NCBI GenBank assembly: GCA_950022655.1
Contig: OX465584.1
Coordinates: forward strand, 58,624,335-58,688,334
DNA: 64,000 nucleotides
Origin: Alentia gelatinosa
Taxonomy: Eukaryota; Annelida; Polychaeta; Phyllodocida; Polynoidae
Direction of reading: 5' to 3'
The notes under the pieces were generated by a model. It was given only the letters and a program-made list of their open reading frames with translations. It made no database searches and was not told where the DNA came from. Positions 44,203 through 54,860 of the stretch are shown here, one piece after another. The stretch's first letter is position 1. Each line of letters begins with the position of its first letter. A program made the position numbers and the translations under genes.

Positions 44203-44352
44203 AGGGTGAGATAAATTCAGAAATCTATTCAAGTTCACAGTCAGAGCTCGATCCCATCTCGTTTCAATCACTACATAGTTCACGCGGCTTCGGCTTGTGA
44301 ATTACTACGCTATTCAAACTCGTTGGGATACGAGCTCTGACCGTAAACTTTC
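44203..44352 (-). repeat. Hairpin resembling type II, diverged
   Basis: AAGGGTGAGATAAATTC at the left is a decayed type II body end. Arms from 44228 and to 44352 pair imperfectly over ~55 bp (CAGTCAGAGCTCGATCCC with GGATACGAGCTCTGACCG). The minus-strand tip holds GCCGAAGCC, C(GAA)G, beside GTAGTAATT. Confidence 0.72.
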
Positions 44353-44992
44353 ATAGCTTTCCTCTATAATCCTATACTATCCTGTTAAATGCTAAAGAAT
44401 TTAGCTCTGAACAGAAACTGGTCTAACTAATTGCTGTATCTGCCCACCGTATTCCCCTCTGTCATCATGTTCTACTATAGTGTTTCTTGATAAATGAAAT
44501 TTGTATTTGAAGAATCGATCTAAATTGATTTGAACTGCCTGAAATTACCAAAGTACCGGAATGTTATATCTATGGAAGGCACTGATATCACGAGGATAGA
44601 CATTATGTTACCTGTATTTGTCTAATGTTGACGGCTGCCTTAAGTTTAAATTTCATTTCAACTTTGAAAATATTGTTATGTTGCTGAAAGAATTCTATTT
44701 GTAAAACTATTCCTGGAATTGGTCAGAAAAATTACCATACTTGTTTGATGTTAATGAAAATAAGGTGAAATATTGTCTATTTTTGGTAGTGCTGAGAGGT
44801 ACTCTCATAACGGTCCTCCACACCGATGTACCTCCTCAGGGTAAATAAAGTGCTTAAAAAAAAAATATATATATATATATATAAATATACAGTCACATCT
44901 TCGAAATGGAGATTTAAGCCTGCAAATAATGGAATACGCCCATTTGGTGAGATAATAAATCTGAAAAATAGAGGGAAAAAAGACTGCCTTAC
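44353..44992. other. Probable intron of the GPCR gene, with a LINE tail
   Basis: Lies 3' of the GPCR exon's donor on the minus strand. Holds a plus-strand GTAAATAAAGTGCTTAAAAA tail and an (AT)n run at 44865-44885. I could not find the next GPCR exon here. Confidence 0.4.
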
Positions 44993-45251
44993 CTGTAGAG
45001 GTGGTGATGAGGTAGGTGGTCACATTGACCAGTCCATTGAGGATGCCGATACAGGAGAGAGTTTTGAGCAGGCGGTCGGAGGCCGTCCACTTCCTGCCTC
45101 GTCGGGTGACCTTCAGGATAACCACCACGTTAGACACGACCACTATCACCAGGAGCAGAGCCAGCAGGGACGTCTTGACCAGCACAGGGACCAGTGTACT
45201 GCCAGGGTCAGCCAGGGAGTGATTGGTAAACCCGCTACCTGGACACTCCAT
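44993..45251 (-). CDS. First coding exon of a 7TM receptor (TM1-TM2)
   Basis: Predicted plasma-membrane G-protein-coupled receptor. The start at 45251 has a strong Kozak context (CCACCATGG); an in-frame ATG 36 nt upstream is weaker. Eighty-six codons plus one base lead to a donor CAG|GTAAGG. Residues 1-23 are extracellular with an N-glycosylation site (NHS, 10-12); TM1 about 24-48 (VKTSLLALLLVIVVVSNV) with the conserved-type Asn at 41; a basic loop TRRGRKW; TM2 about 59-83 (DRLLKTLSCIGILNGLVN) lacking the usual Asp. The RK..S.D..L pattern before TM2 recalls taste-2/vomeronasal-type receptors more than amine receptors, but this is only a resemblance. The split codon at the donor means a multi-exon gene; the remaining exons (lower coordinates) were not located. 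Directly upstream lie the 108-bp repeats and a TM7-like exon, suggesting a receptor cluster. Confidence 0.6.
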
Positions 45252-45281
45252 GGTGGGGTTGTGTGTATGTATACACGGGAT

Positions 45282-46440
45282 ACTCAATGTGGTAATTCAG
45301 GCCTGGGTGGTTCGTGGTGTTATTTCTTCTTTGTTTGGTAGTTTAACGTCCAATATGTTCAATTAGAAGTTAGTGTAATGCACGATCCACTCAATGTGGT
45401 ACTTCAGGCCTGGGTGGTTGGCAGAGTTATTTGCTTGTTTGTTTGGTAGTTTAACGTCCAATATATTCAATTAAAAGTTAGTGTAATGCACGATCCACTC
45501 AATGTGGTACTTCAGGCCTGGGTAGTTCGTGGTGTTATTTCTTCTTTGTTTGGTAGTTTAACGTCCAATATATTCAATTAAAAGTTAGTGTAATGCACGA
45601 TCCACTTAATGTGGTACTTCAGGCCTGGGTCGTTGGCGGAGTTATTTGCTTCTTTGTTTGGTAGTTTAACGTCCAATATGTTCAATTAGAAGTTAGTGTA
45701 CTGCACGGTCCCCTCAATGTGGTACTTCAGGCCTGGGTAGTTGGGGGTGTTATTTGCTTGTTTGGTTGGTAGTTTAATGCCAATATATTCAATTAAAAGT
45801 TAGTGTAATGCACGATCCCCTCAATGTGGTACTTCAGGCCTGGGTAGTTGGGGGTGTTATTTGCTTGTTTGGTTGGTAGTTTAACGTCCAATATATTCAA
45901 TTAGAAGTTAGTGTACTGCACGGTCCACTCAATGTGGTACTTCAGGCCTAGGTAGTTGGCGGAGTTATTTGCTTGTTTGGTTGGTAGTTTAACGTCCAAT
46001 ATATTCAATTAGAAGTTAGTGTAATGCACGATCCACTCAATGTGGTACTTCAGGCCTGGGTGGTTGGGGGTGTTATTTGCTTCTTTGATTAGTAGTTTAA
46101 CGTCCAATATATTCAATTAGAAGTTAGTGTAATGCACGCTCCATTCACTGTGGTACTTCAGGCCTGGGTAGTTGGCGGAGTTATTTGCTTCTTTGTTTGG
46201 TAGTTTAACGTCCAATATGTTCAATTAGAAGTTAGTGTACTGCACGGGATACTCAATGTGGTACTTCAGGCCTGGGTAGTTGGCGGAGTTATTTGCTTGT
46301 TTGGTTGGTAGTTTAACGTCCAATATATTCAATTAAAAGTTAGTGTAATGCACGATCCACTCAATGTGCTACTTCAGGCCTGGGTAGTTTGTGATGTTAT
46401 TTGCTTGTTTGTTTGATAGTTTAACGTCCAATATATTCAA
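45282..46440 (-). repeat. 108-bp tandem array, about 11 units, derived from a receptor 3' exon
   Basis: Units start with CTCAATGTGGTACTTCAGGC at 45282, 45389, 45497, 45604, 45712, 45819, 45927, 46035, 46143, 46251 and 46359 (period 107-108). On the minus strand each 36-codon unit encodes NYPGLKYHIEWIVHYTNF then TAA and a short AT-rich 3' stretch; it matches the end and 3' UTR of the exon at 46441-46512. Period divisible by three in most units. Confidence 0.9.
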
Positions 46441-46512
46441 TTAAAAGTTAGAGTAATGCACGATGGAGTCCACTGATGTACCGATGTAGTTCAGGATGAA
46501 GATCATGAATTC
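46441..46512 (-). CDS. Candidate last exon of a 7TM receptor (TM7 end)
   Basis: Minus strand: acceptor CCACTTCCATTTCAG then 23 codons to TAA, reading EFMIFILNYIGTSVDSIVHY and SNF. A hydrophobic segment followed by S(V/N)D.I(V/I).Y resembles the TM7 end of receptors (NPxxY variant with Asp-Ser in place of Asn-Pro and one extra residue). The following 3' sequence (TTGAATATATTGG) is identical to that in the tandem units. It would belong to a receptor gene upstream (higher coordinates) of the one starting at 45251. Short, so moderate to low confidence. Confidence 0.42.
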   Translation of the reverse strand, partial: EFMIFILNYIGTSVDSIVHYSNF

Positions 46513-46534
46513 CTGAAATGGAAGTGGAACTTGT

Positions 46535-46690
46535 TAGAGTGTGCTTGCATGTGTTGTATATGGTGCCTAAAGGTTAGAATGCCCACATGGACTTGCAGCT
46601 TGCTGCAAAGAGAAAAACTATCCCTTCGTGCTATCTGTGTGCATTTCACTGAGGTATTGTGACAGGAGGAGAGGGCCATTTTTATTAAAT
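46535..46690 (+). repeat. Dispersed repeat family N, copy 2
   Basis: GAGTGTGCTTGCATGTTG-like start and CTATCCCTTCGTGCTATCTG match 58050-58160 and 230-270. Confidence 0.45.
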
Positions 46691-47404
46691 AGCAGCATTT
46701 TTTGACGTCAAGAACATTCAATTACAATGAGATATCGTGATAACATTTTAGTGAAATGTGACAGGAAGAACAGTTAATATCACCTACCACATACCAGTTC
46801 AAATAAAACAGAGTAATGAATGATGAAATTATTTCTCTTTATTTTTGATGGACACTTAGATCCTCCACCCGACAAAATACAGCGTAATCATAGGTCTTAC
46901 AGAACTATTTTATTTCAGGTATTAATCTTCAGAATATCTAATAGGATAGACATATGGGGGAGACAAAACATATTGGAGACAACGAATGCGATCTTTGTTG
47001 TCTATAAACCTTAAAAGAATAAGTAGCCAATATCAATACAGAGACAGTTTTTTTCAATTTGAATTTTTTTTATTGACCTCCAATGAACTCATAATGATCC
47101 ATATATGAATCATAACTTGTAAATACTAAACTAAATTATCACAGATCTGATTGCCATTTAAAAAATGACAACCACGGTAACTAAGTTACTAGCTTGAAAC
47201 CGCTCTCGAAACCGCTCCCAACACGATTTAATCAAATTATTTAAGCAATAAACTTATACCCTGATGAAAGACTTAAGTCCGAAACATGTCGGTAAAACAA
47301 GTCTCACTATTACTTTATTACTCAACACGGATCTAGCCTATCCCGAGTTAGTGGGAATATTTTCCTTCTATCTTAAAAAAAATAGAATTAAAAAGATAAT
47401 TACT
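46691..47404. other. No gene recognised
   Basis: AT-rich, unassigned; could be intron of the upstream receptor gene. Confidence 0.35.
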
Positions 47405-49355
47405 CGGGGATGTCTCCAGCCACCATGCATCCTTTAGGGGTTTATCTTCCTTTCAGAAGGACATGGAGAGGGGTTTGTGGTGTTGTGGCCGTGCAGCTGA
47501 TTGCTCTGGTAATTACGAGGCAGAAGCTGCACATTTCTCAGCCGGCACATGAGTGCCTCTTTATCCAGAGTGTGGGAAGTGAATTACTGCTCGCGGCTCG
47601 CAGTCGATCATCAGAGCCTGCGACGAGCCATGCTCCAGGTGACCGGCTGACCCACTCATAGCGCCTGACCCATATACACTCTCCTAGCAGAGCCTTGGTG
47701 CCTGTAATATTGGTTACTGGAGAAAGCAATGTATTTAGTTCCGAATATTACATACCAATCACCACGGGAAGAACTGGTATAATTCAGATGTCATGATTTT
47801 CAATCAAATCAAAAAGAAAAAAAAAGAAAAAAACGAGATTTTGTGACGTTTCTTGATATCATTGTCTCATGACTTCAATGAGGAAGTCTTTGTTGTCAAA
47901 AACCTTATCGAATAAAAAATGAATAACAAAAATAATTAAAAAAATCACGTGGTAATGCCTCTAGGCACCATGCATCCTTTAAGGGTTTATCTTCCCATCA
48001 GAAGGACATGGAGAGGGGTTTGTAGTGGTGTGGCCGTGCAGCTGATTGCCCTGGTAATCACGAGGCAGAAGCTGCACATTTCTCAGCCGGCACATGAGTG
48101 CCTCTTCATCCAGAGTGGGGGAAGTGAATTACTGCTCGCCGCTCGCAGTCAGTCATCAGAGCCTGCGAAGAGCCATGCTCCAAGTGACCGGCTGACCCAC
48201 TCATAGCGCCTGACCCATATACACTCTCCTAGCAGAGCCTTGGTGCCTGTAATATCGGTTACTGGAGAAAGCAATGTATTTACTTCTGAATATTACATTC
48301 CAATCACCACAGGAAGAACTGGTATAATTCAGATGTCATGATTTTCAATTAAATCAAAAAGAAAGAAAAAACAAAAAAAACGAGATTTTGTGACGTTTCT
48401 TGATATCATTGTCTCATGACTTCAATAAGGAAGTCTTTATTATCTAAAAACCTTATCGAATAGAAAATGAATTACAAAAATAATAACAAAAATAATGTGG
48501 TAATTCCTCCAGGCACCATGTATCCCTTAAGGGTTTATCTTCCTATCAGAAGGACATGGAGAGGGGTTTGTGGTGGTGTGGCCATGTGGCCGTGCAGCTG
48601 ATTGCTCTGGTAATCACGAGGCAGAAGCTGCACATTTCTCAGCCGGCACATGAGTGCCTCTTGATCCAGAGTGGGGGAAGTAAATTACTGCTCGCGGCTC
48701 GCAGTCAGTCATCAGAGCCTGCGAAGAGCCATGCTCCAAGTGACCGGCTGACCCACTCATAGCGCCTGACCCATTTACACTCTCCTAGCAGAGCCTTAGT
48801 GCCTGTAATATCGGTTACTGGAGAAAGCAATGTATTTACTTCTGAATATTACATACCAATCACCACAGGAAGAACTGGTATAATTCAGATGTCATGATTT
48901 TCAATTAAATCAAAAAGAAAAAAAGAAAAAAACCCGAGATTTTGTGACGTTTCTTGATATCATTGTCTCACAACTTCAATGAGGAAGTCTTTATTATCTA
49001 AAAACCTTATCAAATAAAAAATGAATTACAAAAATAATAAAACAAATAACGTGGTAATGCCTCTAGGCACCATGCATCCCTTAAGGGTTTATCTTCCTAT
49101 CAGAAGGACATGGAGAGGGGTTTGTGGTGGTGTGGCCGTGTGGCCGTGCAGCTGATTGCTCTGGTAATCACGAGGCAGTAGCTGCACATTTCTCAGCCGG
49201 CACATGAGTGCCTCTTTATCCAGAGTGGGGGAAGTGAATTACTTCGCAGTCGGTCATCAGAGCCTGCGACGAGCCACACTGCAGGTGACCGGCTGACCCA
49301 CTCATAGCGCCTGACCCATTTACACTCTCCTAGCAGAGCCTTAGTGCCTATAATA
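47405..49355. repeat. ~550-bp tandem repeat, three and a half units
   Basis: Units marked by CACCATGCATCC (or TGTATCC) at 47422, 47967, 48515 and 49069 (spacing 545-554). Highly similar (about 95% by eye). Each has a GC-rich half with a plus-strand open frame of ~70-85 codons (WRGVC.VAVQLIALVITRQ) and an AT-rich half with an A-rich tract. The frame survives in three units, but recent duplication explains that. The fourth unit is cut by a hairpin element. Confidence 0.9.
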
Positions 49356-49505
49356 TATGGAAACAGGGCTACTGTGGCTGTACGTGATAAATATGCGGTA
49401 AAATTGACGATAAAACGAACCGATGCAGAAGGTAGAGGTTCGTTTTATCATCAATTTTACCAAGTATTTAGCATGTACAGACACAATATACATGTTTTCG
49501 TATAA
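49356..49505 (+). repeat. Hairpin of composite element, type III
   Basis: ~65-bp arms (GGTAAAATTGACGATAAAAC with GTTTTATCATCAATTTTACC). Tip GATGCAGAAGGTAG is not GNNA. It interrupts the fourth 550-bp unit, so it arrived after or during array growth. Confidence 0.85.
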
Positions 49506-49692
49506 TTATATACCTTAAAATATCCAATTTTTAACTTTGCTTTTGGGCGAGTCATTGGATTTCGCTGTCATACATGCCCCGTACGCCACATAATACCCCG
49601 GACGTCACCTAGGTGTTGTACAGATATAAATACAACATGGGTAGGAGCAGGCCGTTTGTGTAGGATATACTACCACAGGTATATGATAATAT
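49500..49692 (+). mobile_element. Body of composite element, type III
   Basis: ATAATTATATACCTTAAAAT to CACAGGTATATGATAATAT. Same body as 29231-29421, inverted, and in both cases the same hairpin stem lies on the AAAATATCC side. Confidence 0.78.
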
Positions 49693-49785
49693 GAGAAAAC
49701 ATGGTTACTGAGCCCGTACGGGTGGCCGTTCGAGGTCATTTGATGAAAAAATACGGCCCAACACCGTAGGCGGGAGGGCCGTATG
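49693..49785 (+). repeat. Truncated type III hairpin
   Basis: Left arm GAGAAAACATGGTTACTGAG and tip ACACCGTAGGCGG, a C(GTA)G triloop, as at 17969; the right arm stops after GGGCCGTAT where family I begins. Confidence 0.7.
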
Positions 49786-50009
49786 AGGCACCACCTCATG
49801 ACTATTGGAAATGCTCTGATGCTGGCGACTATTTCAAGCCACCTTAAATTAGTTGTCTAGATGGGGGGCGATTCTGCGAAAACTTAGTCATCATTGTAAA
49901 TGCTCGAGTACATACTGAAGTCGCTGAATTTTGCAGTGGACATTGCCACCACCTGATGGCCTGACCATCTACAGTTATCACATCTTTAGTCATCTAGTGT
50001 AAACGCTGG
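49786..50009. mobile_element. MITE family I, copy
   Basis: CACCACCTCATGACTATTGG and the end CATCTAGTGTAAACGC; matches 23300-23500. Confidence 0.6.
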
Positions 50010-50071
50010 GTAAAAAAACTCTGGGTATGACATGTGTACTTCCCTACTATATATAAAACACCGAGTCCAGC

Positions 50072-50227
50072 AATACATACACAATAATGACTGGTTTTGG
50101 TTACGAGTGGCCATAATCTCCAAGTAGTTGATGCGTAGTTATATCCGAACGATTAGCGAGGATATTACGTCGTCAACTACGAGGAGATTACGGTCATTCG
50201 TATACAAAACCAGTTGTTATTGTATTT
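50072..50227 (+). repeat. Hairpin of composite element, subfamily Ib (best copy)
   Basis: ~65-bp arms (ATGACTGGTTTTGGTTACGA with TCGTATACAAAACCAGTTGT). Centre GTTATATCCGAACGATTAGCG then AGGATATTAC; pentaloop GATTA on the plus strand. Base ATACAATA leads into TTATTACCCACC. Confidence 0.88.
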
Positions 50228-50627
50228 ATTACCCACCTACAAGATTGATAACAAATCTATTGCAATTAAAAAGTTTCTGTAAGCCGTTTAGTTCAAGACA
50301 TCACAGCACTGTCAAGTCTGGCAGTAATTCGGTGTACATACACCAATAATATAGTTCGCCATTAATCTGCACTTTTAGCATGTAAAGTGTATTATGACAG
50401 TGATCTCTGATGGTAAATGAGATTATTATGATTGATTCCAAATAATTAGCATTGGAGGAACATTCAAGAAACTTATTTCGAAGTACACAATAATTCAACC
50501 TCTTCATGGACAGGACTATTTTTCCGGAATCTCCTGCAGGAGATTCTGACATGCCAGAATCTCCGGGTAGCTAATTCCAGGTGCCCTGTACATTTCCTAT
50601 GGAGACTCCGTAATCGGTGGGTAATAA
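50226..50627 (+). mobile_element. Body of composite element, subfamily Ib (best copy)
   Basis: Perfect 12-bp ends TTATTACCCACC and GGTGGGTAATAA. A subterminal palindrome GGAGATTCTGACATGCCAGA then ATCTCC precedes the signature GGAGACTCCGTAAT. No protein. Confidence 0.87.
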
Positions 50628-51246
50628 AAAAATTAGAGTTGGCATTTGGGACAGATTTTATCCTGAATGGCTATCATGGAGCAGGGATGCGACTGGCAGT
50701 TCAGAATCTCTGCTGGGAGAGTGACGTAGATTCAGGTGAGGCAATCTAAGTGCAACTTCCGTTGACCCGGGATACGGTCACGTATCTTATCGCTGATTTG
50801 GAAAGCTGATTGGGAACTCTGTCAGACGTCAGCAATCTAATATAAATCTGGTCACGCGGGGGAAATATGTGTGAATAGGCCATTTTCCATCAGCCAACGA
50901 AAACGGCACAGGTTATTTCCGTTCTTCTCAGTATCTCTATGTGGTGGCTATTGACTGCACGTTAGTATCAATTAACCTTATAAAGGTGGTTACCTGTGGC
51001 AATGGTATGTGGTAAAGGGCGGGTACTAGTGCTATTGTATACCGCCAGAGGGCGGGAGGTCTCAGGCCTATTGTGATAGTTCTATAGTTTAGGACGTGAT
51101 AAAATATGCAATCTTTAATCTTTTTATCCATTTCACATAGAATCATTAGCTGGGTATTCCATCTATAATCTGTGAAAATATCATGATTATAGATCCAATA
51201 TTCCCGATTTTATTCCACAAAAACGCAATTTTGCAAATTTAAGAAA
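50628..51246. other. No gene recognised
   Basis: CCGCCAGAGGGCGG at 51040-51053 resembles a CTCF core; motif match only. Otherwise unassigned. Confidence 0.35.
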
Positions 51247-51633
51247 ATGAAGCCATATGGCATCACCCGCCCCAGCACAGTTGATGCCATATGGCATCAC
51301 CCGCGGTGAATTGGTTAAGGACGGCTGCCTGGGGCAGAGCTACTCCTATATGGACGGGTGCTGGTGGCAGCTTGTCCGGCTAGAGGAAGGGAACATGATG
51401 GTTAAAACTGATGATTCAAGTTTGTAATCATGCAATATGATACATCATCATAAATATTTCATTCCTTTTGAATGGATTTACTAAATATGATGCTATATCT
51501 ACATTTTTTAAGGATTTCATGAATATTGCTCTATTATTTCTTTGGTAAAACATTTTTGTAACTATTGGAACAATAATGCCTCCAGGCATCATGCATCTTT
51601 AAACCAGTGATGCCTCCAGACATCAAGGTTTAA
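51247..51633. mobile_element. Family K (piggyBac-like TTAA) sequences
   Basis: GATGCCATATGGCATCACCC palindrome, then GGTTAAGGACGG and ACGGGTGCTGGTGGCA, then a second GATGCCTCCAGGCATCA. Probably two abutting copies that share a TTAA. Confidence 0.5.
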
Positions 51634-51892
51634 GGCCTCGCGTCCACCTACTAAGATATGGCTCCGATGCACCTTCCGATAAAAAAATCAAAATCGCGTC
51701 GGAAGGTCACCTAATATCGGGGCAGTTGACCACGTTTCTGCCATTAGACACCGATAAAAACCCCATACAATGCGTGGTGGATTGGCATGTCCAGACATAT
51801 GTCTACAATTTTGCACCTTCCCGATATGTCTCCGATATTTGCTTTTTGTATCGGTAGGTCTAAATTTCTATCGTAGTAGGTGGAGCCAGGCC
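51634..51892. mobile_element. MITE family A, copy 6
   Basis: GGCCTCGCGTCCACCTACTA to TAGTAGGTGGAGCCAGGCC; short internal deletions. Confidence 0.8.
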
Positions 51893-52809
51893 AAATTTGT
51901 TTGAGGCCATTCATAAAGTATGTACCCACTGAGAGAGGTGGGGAGGTCAACAATTTTGGAGATTTTTCGTATGCTTCGTCTTTGTTCTATTGCATACAAA
52001 ATTGGTAGGGGGTGGGGGTTCCAAAATCTCAAATGTTCTGCGTAATACTTAATGGATGGCCCCTTATGCTAAATTTACACTGGGGCCCCAGCTACCCCGG
52101 CAGCCATGGCAGCTGAAAAGTAGTGTACCCTTGCAGATGGCACGGAAGTAATAAATTTGCATTGATACCATGATCCCGGTGGTCACGGTTTGAGGACCGT
52201 CTAGGCTCATATTGTCCGTCCCATCCCCCCGAGTTGTCCCACGGCCGTCCTGTTTTGTCCACAGTGCCCTCTGCAGCCGACTGCGCGAGGTATTCATTCA
52301 TTTGACATCAAAGTACATATGACTTTCCCTCATCCAATATTTGTTGCTGATCGGAATCAGTGATTCAAATATCTGAGATAGACCTTTCTCTATCAAAAAC
52401 ATAATATGAGTGTTTTGCTCCCTTTTTTTATTTTATGATGAAAAAAAACCCAACAACAAACTAATGTCTGATCGATCATTTTCTTATTGCCTTAGAGAAG
52501 ATTGCCATCCTTTTCAGTGGTTCAGGAATAAATCTTTCATCTAACAGTCCATAATCTTCCATGTCCGATACAGTTATTTTTAGCATCATAAATGAAAAAA
52601 ACCTGAGGGTGCTGAAAATAAATCATGATTCACAGCATCAAATATAGATCGCTTCAAAAACTATATATATAGCATTGTTCATATAGCTATCTATTTTTAA
52701 TTTTTTTAATTTTAAGTCATTATTTGTTGCAGCTCTCAATGCTTTAGCTCATGTTTTGTAGTATGGCCGACTGTGTTTGGTCACATTCAGTAACCTTATC
52801 TGGTGTTCA
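51893..52809. other. No gene assigned
   Basis: A minus frame at 52092-52301 (EYLAQSAAEGTVDKTG...) has protein-like composition, but I see no splice sites or family; left uncalled. The rest is AT-rich. Confidence 0.35.
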
Positions 52810-52974
52810 TCACGTGTCAACACGGCTCAGAATAATTCTCATGAGTATCGTGTCAGCCAGGGCTGATTTTTTAAGCTTCCCTTTGGTGCTCAGGTGTCCT
52901 CCAGAGTAGATCTGCCACGTTTGGCAGTCGTTTCCCGCCATGAACAGCAGTGGGCGAGGATCGTCCAGGGTGTT
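52810..52974 (-). CDS. Possible terminal exon, product unknown
   Basis: Minus frame reading LDDPRPLLFMAGNDCQTW, then LSTKGKLKKSALADTILM and a final ILSRVDT before TGA. Composition is protein-like and the tract is not in a repeat family, but the only AG upstream is inside the GAGCTCAG minisatellite, with no pyrimidine tract. The frame stays open through the minisatellite to 53067. No family recognised; may be chance. Confidence 0.22.
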   Translation of the reverse strand, partial: NTLDDPRPLLFMAGNDCQTWQIYSGGHLSTKGKLKKSALADTILMRIILSRVDT

Positions 52975-53812
52975 CTGAGCTCCTCTGAGCTGCCCTGAGC
53001 TGCTCTGAGCTACTCTGAGCTGCTCAAATATGCACATAGCGGCTAGAGCTATTCCAAGCTGCCCCAAGCTGCTCAGAACTGCCCAAAGCTGCTCAGAGCT
53101 GCTCAGAGCTGCTCAGAGCCCTTAACTTCGCCTTCAAAGATAAGATCAAGGCTATGTTCAAGTCCTCCAGAGCTGAGCTGCCCAAAGCTGCTCAGAGCTG
53201 CTCAGAGCTGCCCCAAGCTGCTCAGAGCTGCCCCAAGCTGCTCAGAGCTGCCCCAAGCTGCTCAGAGCTGCCCCAAGCTGCTCAGAGCTGCCCCAAGCTG
53301 CTCAGAGCTGCTCAGAGCTGCCCCAAGCTTGTCCTAATAGCCCTGACCTGTTCCAAGCTGCTCCAAGCTGCTCTGAGGTGTTCAGAGCTGTTCAAAGCTG
53401 CTCAGAGCTGTTCAAAGCTGCTCAGAGCTGTTCAAAGCTACTCGGAGCTGTTCAAAGCAGCTCAGAGCTGTTCGAAACTGCTCAGAGCTGTTTTAAACAG
53501 CTCAGAGCTGTTCCGAGCTACTCGTATCTGTTCCATGCTACTCAGAGCTGTTCAAAGCTGCTTGTAGCTGCTCGGAGCTGTTCCGAGCTGCCCAGAGCTG
53601 CCCAGAGCTGCCCAGAGCTGCCCAGAACTGCCCAATACTGCTCAAAGCTATTCATATCTGCTGATAGCTAATTATAGGTGTTCATAGCTGCTTAAAGCTG
53701 CTCCGAGCTGTTCATATCTGCTTATAGCTAATTATAGGTGTTCATAGCTGCTTAGAGCTGCTCCGAGTAATTCATATCTGCTTGTAACTGCTCAGAGCTG
53801 CTTGGAACTGCT
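52966..53812. repeat. 10-bp minisatellite (CTCAGAGCTG type)
   Basis: About 70 degenerate decamers: CTCAGAGCTG, CCCAAGCTGC, TTCAAAGCTG, with a unique gap near 53110-53160. Because three units are 30 bp, the plus strand stays open for 137 codons (53154-53567) with a periodic ELPQAAQSCP-type peptide; I do not regard it as a gene. Confidence 0.92.
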
Positions 53813-54155
53813 CACGTTTCACTTCGCCATTTATGAACGAAACCACCCACTCTTCCTGGAAGTAAAGCTCCTACAGCCGGTCCTTTCTGAGCCAGGCCCT
53901 CCTCCCCTTGCAGGTTATGCTCACGAATACCGGGCATTGTCTGAGCACTGCGCGGAGCTGCTCATTTCCACTCCGTCCATCACACGTGGCAGGCCGACCT
54001 GCATTCTGCTGAGCCCTGCTCCAACTGGCCGCCATGATGGATGTTGACAGCAGGGTGACAGGAGCGGATGGTGGTGAGCTGAGGGATGGGTGGTATTGTC
54101 TGATGGGCATAGATAAGTAGGAAGGTAGGGGGTAGACCAGAATGGTGACTAGTAT
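53813..54155. other. No gene recognised
   Basis: GC-richer than its surroundings; short frames on both strands, none recognised. Confidence 0.35.
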
Positions 54156-54427
54156 GGCCCGGCGTCCACCTACTACGATTTGGCACCGATATGGTCTACG
54201 ATGCACCTCCCGATAAAAAATAAAAATCGCGTCGGAAGGTTACCTAATATCGGGGCAGTTGACCACGTTTCTGCGATTAGACACCGATAAAAAAAAAACA
54301 TACAATGCGTGGTGGATTGGCATGTCTAGACACATGTCTACGATTTTGCACCTTCCCGATATGGCACCGATTTTGACATTTTGTATCGGAGGTCTACGAT
54401 TCTATCGTAATAGGTGGACGCTGGGCC
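54156..54427. mobile_element. MITE family A, copy 7
   Basis: GGCCCGGCGTCCACCTACTA to TAATAGGTGGACGCTGGGCC; an A-run replaces part of the centre. Confidence 0.84.
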
Positions 54428-54530
54428 TTATAGTGAGCTGACGTAAGGGATGTGTGGTGTTGTGTGATGGAAATGAATAAGTATGCAGGTAGGAGGGAGA
54501 TTAGAATGGTAAATTGTAAGTAAATCTTAA

Positions 54531-54860
54531 TTAATCCTTTAAGGACGACCACCTGCGGCAGAGCCGTTATCATAAGGACGGGTGCTAGTGATAGTGCATA
54601 TCTCTAGTACATTTTGGATAAAGTCATGATTTGATGCTCCATCACGTGATATTATTGGTAATCATTAATATTTAACTTATTTGAGCTTAATAATATTGAT
54701 TTCAATGTTTTAGCTACATTTCTTTAAGATTTCATGTATATCGATAAATTATTTCCTTGTCAAAAACAATTTTATTGATGTAAGGGAAATTATGCCTTGA
54801 GGCAACATTCGGCCTGGGCTTGTTGATGCCTCAAGACATCATTCGTCCTTAAAAGGTTAA
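54531..54860. mobile_element. Family K piggyBac-like MITE
   Basis: TTAA on both sides (54531-34, 54857-60); inverted ends TCCTTTAAGGACG and CGTCCTTAAAAGG. Subterminal GATGCCTCAAGACATCATTC. A TTAA duplication with CCYTT-like ends is the piggyBac pattern. Confidence 0.72.

Noticed and set aside
47410..48762. Frames of 68-85 codons conserved in three 550-bp units
   Set aside because: Conservation is explained by recent tandem duplication; no start context or homology recognised. Kept only as part of the repeat.
51040..51053. CTCF-like core motif
   Set aside because: A single motif match with no other support; mentioned only within the unassigned block.
53154..53567. 137-codon plus-strand open frame with periodic Ala/Gln/Ser/Cys/Leu peptide
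   Set aside because: Generated by the 10-bp minisatellite, whose three-unit period is in frame; other frames are also largely open.
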